From an uncultured Lachnospiraceae bacterium (GTDB lineage Bacteria > Bacillota > Clostridia > Lachnospirales > Lachnospiraceae), in contig CAMWLV010000009.1 in the NCBI GenBank assembly GCA_947175175.1, positions 1 to 49,497 of the forward strand: DNA of 49,497 nucleotides. The letters run 5' to 3'. Positions 43,777 to 49,497 of the stretch are shown here, piece by piece. Numbering within the stretch: the stretch's first letter is position 1; every line of letters starts with the position of its first letter. Below the pieces are notes generated by a model. That model was given only the letters and a program-made list of their open reading frames with translations. It made no database searches and was not told the origin of the DNA. A program made the translations under genes and the position numbers.

Positions 43777-43807
43777 ATTATAAAGGTTGACGCAACGTCA
43801 ATGTCAA
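43777..43807 (-). promoter_or_regulatory. MerR-type promoter of the MerR-methyltransferase gene
   Basis: TTGACA (43802-43807) and TATAAT (43777-43782) on the minus strand are separated by 19 bases. The spacer contains the perfect dyad TTGACGCAACGTCAA (43787-43801 as read on plus). The -35 lies across the stop codon of the rhomboid gene upstream. Confidence 0.75.
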
Positions 43808-44391
43808 TACCGATTCATCTTATTTTTATGCATCACATAACCCAATCCTGCTCCCACGCAGCCGCCTAATATGTGTGTCAGCTGTGATATATTATCACTG
43901 GTGACAATTCCGCTGTAGATCTGCCCTCCAATGTAGAGCGTTGCGACAAGTATCAATGTGATCGGTATTGTACCTTCCTTTACACTGGTAAATGGAGACA
44001 GCAATATAAACGCAAACACCACACCGCTGGCGCCAAGCAGCTGGATATGCGGAAAGAAGATACAATGTACAATCCCTGTCACCAATGCTGTCGCAAGTAT
44101 GACAAACAAAATATTGGAAGAACCATACTTTTCCTCCAGCAGCGGTCCCACAATCAGCAGCATCATGATATTTCCGATAAAGTGTTCCCAGTTCGCATGT
44201 CCAAGCACATGCCCGAACAACCGCACATACGTCAATGGCGATAACAGCGAAGATCGGTACACGCTAAACAGTGCGTTTGTCGTCCACCCCTTCGTAACCC
44301 ACCCCAATACCAGGGACAAAAAACAGACCGCCGTAAAACAGATGACAACCGGCGAGTTAAATGAGAATTTGATTTTTCCTTTGTTTTTCAT
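43804..44391 (-). CDS. Rhomboid-family intramembrane serine protease
   Basis: Start at 44391 (MKNKGKIKFSFNSP) with GGGAGG 8 bases upstream; the longer frame translates the repeat element. 195 residues with about six membrane helices. HANWEHFIGNIMML carries the conserved HxxxN loop; GASGVVFAFI contains the catalytic Ser; and LTHILGGCVGAGLGY contains the catalytic His. It cleaves membrane proteins; targets unknown. Its ribosome site is provided by the repeat element at 44395-44461. Confidence 0.92.
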   Translation of the reverse strand: MKNKGKIKFSFNSPVVICFTAVCFLSLVLGWVTKGWTTNALFSVYRSSLLSPLTYVRLFGHVLGHANWEHFIGNIMMLLIVGPLLEEKYGSSNILFVILATALVTGIVHCIFFPHIQLLGASGVVFAFILLSPFTSVKEGTIPITLILVATLYIGGQIYSGIVTSDNISQLTHILGGCVGAGLGYVMHKNKMNRY

Positions 44392-44394
44392 ACT

Positions 44395-44461
44395 TATACC
44401 TCCCTGCGTGCTCCAGCACGCATACCAATCAATAGTTTGAAAGCGGCCTTCTTTCAAACTT
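44395..44461 (-). repeat. Two-hairpin SD element, copy upstream of the rhomboid gene
   Basis: Hairpin AGTTTGAAAG/CTTTCAAACT, spacer ATTGATTGGTAT, hairpin GCGTGC/GCACGC with TGGA loop, then AGGGAGGTATAA directly before the rhomboid ATG. It is the second of two tandem units. Confidence 0.85.
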
Positions 44462-44528
44462 TATACCCCCTTGCGTGCTTCGGCACGCATACCAATCAAT
44501 AGTTTGAAAGTGACCTTCTTTCAAACTT
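44462..44528 (-). repeat. Two-hairpin SD element, tandem upstream copy
   Basis: The same 67-bp unit as 44395-44461, with a GCGTGC/GCACGC hairpin (loop CGAA) and AAGGGGGTATAA at its 3' end. It directly precedes the next copy. Confidence 0.85.
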
Positions 44529-44611
44529 GCTCCTTTTACAGTATTTTTAGTCCCTATCATATAATAGCACCAAAAAGATGTCAATAGAATTTTTATTGCT
44601 GCTAACGATTT

Positions 44612-47137
44612 TTACTCCGCTACCGGAGTAATGTCATTCTCTTTGCCAACTGTGGTCAATCCGATTATGTCAGATTCCCTCACATACCGACTGCCCACAA
44701 CATGAAGCTCTCCATTCTCATAAGCTGCCGTCACAACGATTTCATCCAGTGACCATTTATTAAAAGCCTCAAAGTGAAATTCAATCAAATCCTTCTTGCC
44801 ATCATTCACAATCACAACATCATAGCTGACGCTCTGGTGTTCCTCCTCTGTTTCTATATCACCATAATAAAACATCAAATTACTGTCAAGGAAAACTGCA
44901 GTATCAACCGCCGCTTCCCCTGTCAGTTCCTTTACTGTCAGATGGATATGGGGCGTGCTGACTTCCTGGTAAACCTCTGGCGGCATCGATGCCCACTCTG
45001 GAAATTCGTTTTCCGAATTTCTGTAGACTACCGTAATACTGGGATTATAGAGATCGTTCCCTCCCTGCAGCCCGGGGACTTTTCCTTCCATATAAGTACA
45101 CAATTCCTCCGGCGGCATCAACGGCTCGTAACTGCCGTTTTTCTTTTCAAACAGTGCAGTCTCACCATAGGCATTGGGATCTGTGCCAAAACCATAATAT
45201 ACCTGAACCAGAATTTCCCTCACCCCATCACCATTAAGATCGCAGGTCTGGACTGTAGGCATCCCCATTCCTAACTCTTTCGTCTGAATCAAATCCCCGT
45301 TTCCAAATTCAATGCTGTATGTACACATCTCATAATCCACAATATTTTCCCGGTAAACACGATCCACCTTGCCGTCACCGTCATAATCCTGATGAACAAA
45401 CTGCTCATATCCATCCCAGTCCGTGCACTCGTCCAGATAGCCAGTGTAATCACCATAATCAAAGAGCCCTCCGACTTTTGTGTCATCCTCAAAAATCTTT
45501 GCAAACTGCACACGCTCCCGATCCTGTTCCACGATAAAGTAAAGGTCCTCCACCATGCCGCTGCCGCACTCCAGATATAGATAGCGGTAGTCTGCCAATG
45601 TCACGCAGTCTGCAGAACGCCATACTGTGTAATCAGGATCAATGCAGTCTGTCGTCAATTTCAGGTGTCCGAACAAATCTGTGTTATTCGCAAAAGATTC
45701 CCTGTCATAATACTGCTGAACAAGTTTTTTTGACGGGACATCATAAACATACATATTCACTGCATCTTCCGGGCAAAGATAAACTTCCTGTCCCGCTTTC
45801 GAGACAAACACCTCGCAATCCAGCTCATCCTGCGCATTCAGACAGCCGAGCTCCCTGAGGTTCACTGAACTGTCAAGTCTGCTCTGGGTGATATCATAGA
45901 CAAACAGGCCGAAATAATGGTGAAAAATCAAGATATTTTCATCTGCATAATCCAAAATAGGACCATCTATGTCACATACCATTTGATCTGTTATTACCGC
46001 TGGCTTAACCGCGATGGACGCGTCTGCTGCCGCACTTTCGCCATTTTGATCTGTCTGCTGTATATTGGCATCATTTACCGCAGAATGGTTTCCTTCAATA
46101 CTATTTTCTTTTGGATCGTCTTCCGATATACTCTTTTCTGCGGGATTGCTTCCGAGTGCAACGGACACGACGATAACAAGCGCAAGTACTGGCACTGCGA
46201 TCAATGCTGCCGTCTTTTTATACCGCATGATATTCTGAATCCGACACTTCACATTGCCCTCGCCGAAACCGAGCGGCGCACCTGCAAAGACCTTTTTGCC
46301 ACTTGCTAAATTCAATAAAGATGCCGAATACGCCGCCCGCAAGTCTGTCCCCATCTTACGCATTACCGCCTCGTCGCAGGACATCTCCATATCTCTTTCC
46401 GAAAGGGAAAAGGCACACCACACAAGCGGATTGAACCAGTGTATTGACAACGCAAAAAATGCCATCAGCCGGAAGATGTGGTCGAATCTTCTGATATGTG
46501 TCTCTTCATGGAGCAGGATATAGCGGCGCTCGTTTTCTGTAAGCGTCGTCGGAAGATAAATCCGCGGACGCAGTACTCCCATCACAAATGCAGTCCCGAT
46601 GTAGTCGCATAGGTAAATATTTTTATCCGCATTTTTTTCATCTGATACTGCGCCGATCAGTTTTCTTTTCAGGAAAATGATGCTGACAGCACTGTAAACC
46701 CACAAAACTGTCACTCCCATAATCCAGACAACACTGCAGACCATTTCAAAGTCCCACGATGATTGTGCACTTCCTTCTATTTTGTCCATGAACCCTGCAT
46801 AGTGGGCAGTGTATTGGTTTGTTCCCACGCTGGTATTCTTTGATGTCTGTACAGGCAGTATTCCCTCCTGCATCCCAGACTGCACATTCTGCTGCGGCAT
46901 ATACTGCATCATTCCCTGCTCTGTCACGGATATATCAACAACCTGAAATACCGAAAATACTGATGAAAAAGAAACCGGACACAACAGCCGCAGCAGTACG
47001 ACACCCCACAGAATGTAACTGAAAATCTTGGGCACACGCCGCAGAAGCAGCCGCACAAGCAGGACTGCCACAATCACAATCCCACCAGTCAGACTCATAT
47101 TTAGAACCACTGAAAAAAAGGATTTACAGATTTCCAT
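44612..47137 (-). CDS. BlaR1/MecR1-type M56 peptidase with large sensor region
   Basis: An 841-residue protein. Residues 1-330 hold about four membrane helices and the M56 metalloprotease with HEETHIRRFDH (zinc HEXXH, about residue 211) and the motif CDEAVMRKMG. Instead of a beta-lactam-binding domain, the outside part (about 345-841) contains predicted beta strands and two Asp-rich, EF-like calcium loops, YDGDGKVDR and LNGDGVREI. It lies next to the BlaI repressor gene and should cleave it on a signal. No beta-lactamase gene is adjacent. Confidence 0.85.
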   Translation of the reverse strand: MEICKSFFSVVLNMSLTGGIVIVAVLLVRLLLRRVPKIFSYILWGVVLLRLLCPVSFSSVFSVFQVVDISVTEQGMMQYMPQQNVQSGMQEGILPVQTSKNTSVGTNQYTAHYAGFMDKIEGSAQSSWDFEMVCSVVWIMGVTVLWVYSAVSIIFLKRKLIGAVSDEKNADKNIYLCDYIGTAFVMGVLRPRIYLPTTLTENERRYILLHEETHIRRFDHIFRLMAFFALSIHWFNPLVWCAFSLSERDMEMSCDEAVMRKMGTDLRAAYSASLLNLASGKKVFAGAPLGFGEGNVKCRIQNIMRYKKTAALIAVPVLALVIVVSVALGSNPAEKSISEDDPKENSIEGNHSAVNDANIQQTDQNGESAAADASIAVKPAVITDQMVCDIDGPILDYADENILIFHHYFGLFVYDITQSRLDSSVNLRELGCLNAQDELDCEVFVSKAGQEVYLCPEDAVNMYVYDVPSKKLVQQYYDRESFANNTDLFGHLKLTTDCIDPDYTVWRSADCVTLADYRYLYLECGSGMVEDLYFIVEQDRERVQFAKIFEDDTKVGGLFDYGDYTGYLDECTDWDGYEQFVHQDYDGDGKVDRVYRENIVDYEMCTYSIEFGNGDLIQTKELGMGMPTVQTCDLNGDGVREILVQVYYGFGTDPNAYGETALFEKKNGSYEPLMPPEELCTYMEGKVPGLQGGNDLYNPSITVVYRNSENEFPEWASMPPEVYQEVSTPHIHLTVKELTGEAAVDTAVFLDSNLMFYYGDIETEEEHQSVSYDVVIVNDGKKDLIEFHFEAFNKWSLDEIVVTAAYENGELHVVGSRYVRESDIIGLTTVGKENDITPVAE

Positions 47138-47500
47138 TTACGACTCCCTCCCATTTTCCTCAATGATTCTTCTGAGTTCCTCCACGTCCTTATCTGAGAG
47201 CTTTCTGCCTGCTGTAAACGCTGTCAGAAAGCGTGGAAGAGAGCCCTGAAAGGTATCCTCTACAAACTGCTCACTCTGCTTCGACAAAAATTCCATCTTC
47301 GTCACACATGATGTTACCACGCCATTTTCATTCCGAAATAGTCCTCTGTCGCATATTCTCCGCAGAATCGTATATGTAGTGGACTTTTTCCAGTTCAGTG
47401 ATTTTTCGCTGAGCTTTGCAAGCTCCCCCGACGACAGGGGTTCATTGTCCCAGATCAAATCTGCAAACTTCATTTCAATCTCGCCTAATTTGTATTCCAT
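47138..47500 (-). CDS. BlaI/MecI-family repressor
   Basis: Start at 47500 (MEYKLGEIEMKFADLIWDNE) with GGAGG 8 bases upstream. About 120 residues: a winged HTH (SSGELAKLSEKSLNWKKSTTYTIL) and a C-terminal dimerisation helix with the region cleaved by BlaR1-type proteases. The stop is directly followed by the start of the M56 gene. Confidence 0.93.
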   Translation of the reverse strand: MEYKLGEIEMKFADLIWDNEPLSSGELAKLSEKSLNWKKSTTYTILRRICDRGLFRNENGVVTSCVTKMEFLSKQSEQFVEDTFQGSLPRFLTAFTAGRKLSDKDVEELRRIIEENGRES

Positions 47501-47539
47501 TAAAACAACCTCCGTTCTACTCACTGCAAACCTATTTAT

Positions 47540-47568
47540 ATTCTACAGCAAGTAGACCAGATTGTCAA
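47540..47568 (-). promoter_or_regulatory. Promoter/operator of blaI-blaR1
   Basis: TTGACA (47563-47568) and TAGAAT (47540-47545) on the minus strand, spacing 17. A 13-bp dyad CTACTTGCTGTAG (47543-47555) overlaps the -10 and suits BlaI binding. Confidence 0.65.
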
Positions 47569-47577
47569 TGCGGTTTT

Positions 47578-48040
47578 CTAATACACTTTGCAGACATCCA
47601 CCCATTTCAAATATCCAGAACAGCCCTCCAGCTCTGGTATCGTGAGCTCGATTGCGCTGTCGGAGCTGCCACAAGCCGGAAAAACCGTCTCAAAGCGTTT
47701 TAACGAAACATCGAGATACACTTCCACACCCTCATCCACCCCAAACGGACAGACACCACCCACGGCATGACCAACTAATGTTTCCACCTCCTCAGGCGAG
47801 AGCATCTTGGCCTTTTTGCCAAACTGTGCCTTGTATTTCGGATTATCAATCTTGGCATCTCCAGCGGCCACCACCAACACCGCATGATCATCCACCATAA
47901 ATGAAAGCGTCTTTGCAATTCGCTGCAGCTCACAGTGCAGCGCTGCGGCGGCGAGCTCCACTGTCGCGCTGGAGACATCAAATTCCTGAATCCTGTCTTC
48001 CTCTTATACTTTTCAAAATATACTTTTACTCTCTTGCCAT
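47578..48040 (-). pseudogene. YbaK/EbsC-type aminoacyl-tRNA deacylase, frameshifted
   Basis: A good start (ATG 48040 after AGGAGG) is followed by a TAA at the fifth codon in its own frame. The homologous N-terminus instead switches frame twice within about 20 codons: VKVYFEKY in one frame, then EEDRIQEFDVSSATVELA in another. From 47961 the frame is open to the stop at 47578, with KTLSFMVDD, AGDAKIDNPKYK and GGVCPFG, typical of the YbaK fold. Either a decayed gene or sequence errors. Such proteins hydrolyse mischarged tRNA. Confidence 0.7.
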
Positions 48041-48303
48041 TTTCTCCTCCTAGCTTAAATTCATGTGTTCCGTCCAGCTTCGTATTGGTTCGTTTCGTGG
48101 ATATAAACAACCAATAAACACCAAGTTTCCTGCTTCCGCCCTTACCAGCTCATGGATAGCCATCCTGCCATAGCTATCTAGCACCATGATGTCCATGAAT
48201 TTTATCATCTTTTAAGCAGATGTGCCTGTTTTAAAATCCGCCTAACTAATAGTTAGTCTTGTGCTCAGTGATTATATAGCGTTCTAAAGCTGTACAAGGG
48301 AGA

Positions 48304-49497
48304 TTAATTAGATTTTTTTAACTTATCAATAAGTTTTTGGGCATCTTTTGATAATGCTCCGCTCTCATAAGTCTTAATTAGTTGATTTGGAAAATAGTTT
48401 TCATATATATCCATTTTTTTGACCATGAAATATCATAATCCTCTGTGCCAAGCATGCCAACGTGTTCCCAGAACAGCTTCTTGCCACTTGGAAGGTAGAT
48501 AGTGAAATCAGGATTTATGACTTTTCCATTTTCATATTCCAACAATTCTTCATATTTATAGTTAATACCGGATGTATGGAGTAAATTACAGATGATAACC
48601 TCGGATTTGCTTCTTACGTTGTTGCCAACTATGGTTGTATAGATACGATTCAGCTGGTATTTATCCATTCCTAAATAGCGTGCGATTTCCTGATGCAAAT
48701 ATTGTGAGTCAGGTTTAGCTTCAAGTAATTTTACAAAGTAGCTCAATAATTCATGCTTATATTCTTTCTTTTCGGCAATGCCATCAAGCATCATTTTCAT
48801 CTGTTCATCCGATATTCTGGTTGATGTGACTTCTATCACTAACCATCTTTCCAATGTTTTTTTTAGTTTTGCATTTCCTTTGATAATGGAATCATACACT
48901 ATATTGGATAATTCCTCGGCGGTTATATTATTTGCTTTTATTGTGCGCACAAAGCCTTTGGAACGTGTGCTATCATAAAGCTCCTGTAATTTATTATCCT
49001 GAATATCATAAAGCTCCGTAAGACCAGAAAAACCTTTACAGATTATTTTAATCATACCTGCTTTCATATAATATGGCAAACATTCCTGAATGTCCTCATT
49101 GTCAAAATAAGCAATCACTCTGAAACCGTCACGTTTTCCTATATTTTTGTAGACTGCCTGTAGCTTTGCCTCTGTTGGAAATGATCTGTCTATAAAATGT
49201 GTTTTCTTTACATCTATATTTTTATTGGAATACAGTAAATAGGCATTAGCACCATATCCGTCACGAGCTGCTTGAGCAACCTCTTGATAATATTGCTCTG
49301 CTGATTCGGGTATCATAAAATGAATTACATTTCTTATATCTTTTATATCAATTCCCATACCAAATGCGTTGGTTGCAAATACAAGGTTGATATTCCCATT
49401 ACGATATTGCTCTATAATATGCATTCGTTCATTTGAGGACATTTCTCCATGAAACCATGGTGCCTTATAACCTTTAGTAATCTGTATCATATACACA
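48304..49497 (-). CDS. RecQ-type helicase C-terminal part with PD-(D/E)XK-like end; frameshifted, partial
   Basis: The gene enters from the right edge. It shows helicase motif V (FATNAFGMGIDIKDIRNVIHF) and a variant motif VI (YYQEVAQAARDG, where QxxGRAGRDG is usual). A winged-helix region follows. About residues 290-355 contain SEVIICNLL, NPDFTI and WEHVGML, in the order of a PD-(D/E)XK nuclease. In the main frame it ends at 48378 with an odd tail (WIYMKTIFQIN). At 48414-48420 (seven A's on the minus strand) a -1 shift opens a better tail (MDIYENYFPNQL... to KKSN), ending at 48304. DNA repair or phage defence is plausible. Confidence 0.7.

Noticed and set aside
31966-44528. The four two-hairpin repeats as a CRISPR array.
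   Set aside because: Copies are dispersed or directly tandem without spacers, and no cas genes are present.
48057-48200. A 47-codon frame ending near the YbaK start (MDIMVLDSYGRMAIHEL...).
   Set aside because: No ribosome site and no recognisable domain; more likely a remnant or chance frame in the gap between YbaK and the helicase.

Overview
The window looks like chromosomal DNA from a gut-type Clostridia, most likely a Lachnospiraceae member. This is inferred from moderate GC, strong AGGAGG-type ribosome sites, an IscR-NifS-IscU set, a BlaI/BlaR1 pair, a MoxR-DUF58 operon and many MerR/AraC regulators. No rRNA or tRNA gene was seen. Most genes lie on the minus strand.

Bases 1-15,300 are accessory DNA. 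Bases 92-5538 have the layout of a phage satellite (PICI-like). A plus-strand XRE repressor faces a leftward operon of a small HTH protein, an excisionase-like protein, a D5-type primase-helicase, a protein with a DnaE C-terminal-like domain, and two HTH proteins resembling small terminase subunits. A five-site operator array separates the divergent regulators. Helically phased TGCCC(C/T) repeats lie at and just beyond the 3' end of the primase gene. No integrase is present. An IS with a nonsense-mutated transposase (5555-7372) sits just downstream of the repressor, bounded by 8-bp direct repeats of terminator sequence. Next come a two-repeat protein of unknown function, a lone tape-measure gene with two small phage genes, and an ISAzo13-type element.

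Bases 15,300-23,450 are core-like: a GH3 hexosaminidase, YqeY, a PPi-type phosphofructokinase, a large disulfide reductase/rhodanese/siroheme-type fusion, and an iscU-nifS-iscR operon read as iscR first. Bases 23,459-29,440 hold an ABC export system (permease, proline-rich membrane-anchored protein, ATPase) directly behind a plasmid-type Rep_3 initiator. Bases 29,586-32,964 are a MoxR/DUF58/membrane-protein operon. A chemoreceptor gene with an internal stop follows, then a P-loop protein, an AraC regulator and a divergent GH31 alpha-glycosidase.

Bases 38,849-49,497 carry a TipA-like MerR regulator, a phosphoesterase/GNAT/small-protein operon, a putative zinc phospholipase, a MerR-methyltransferase fusion, a rhomboid protease, BlaR1/BlaI, a broken YbaK gene, and a RecQ-type helicase with a C-terminal nuclease-like domain whose end is frameshifted at a run of seven A's.

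Several short repeat families are the most unusual content: a two-hairpin element that ends in a Shine-Dalgarno sequence (four copies), a MITE with ends like those of the ISAzo13 element (two copies), a block of consecutive hairpins at 32,988-33,229, an element that appears to have entered a coding sequence in frame, and an 18-bp coding tandem repeat in a GNAT gene.
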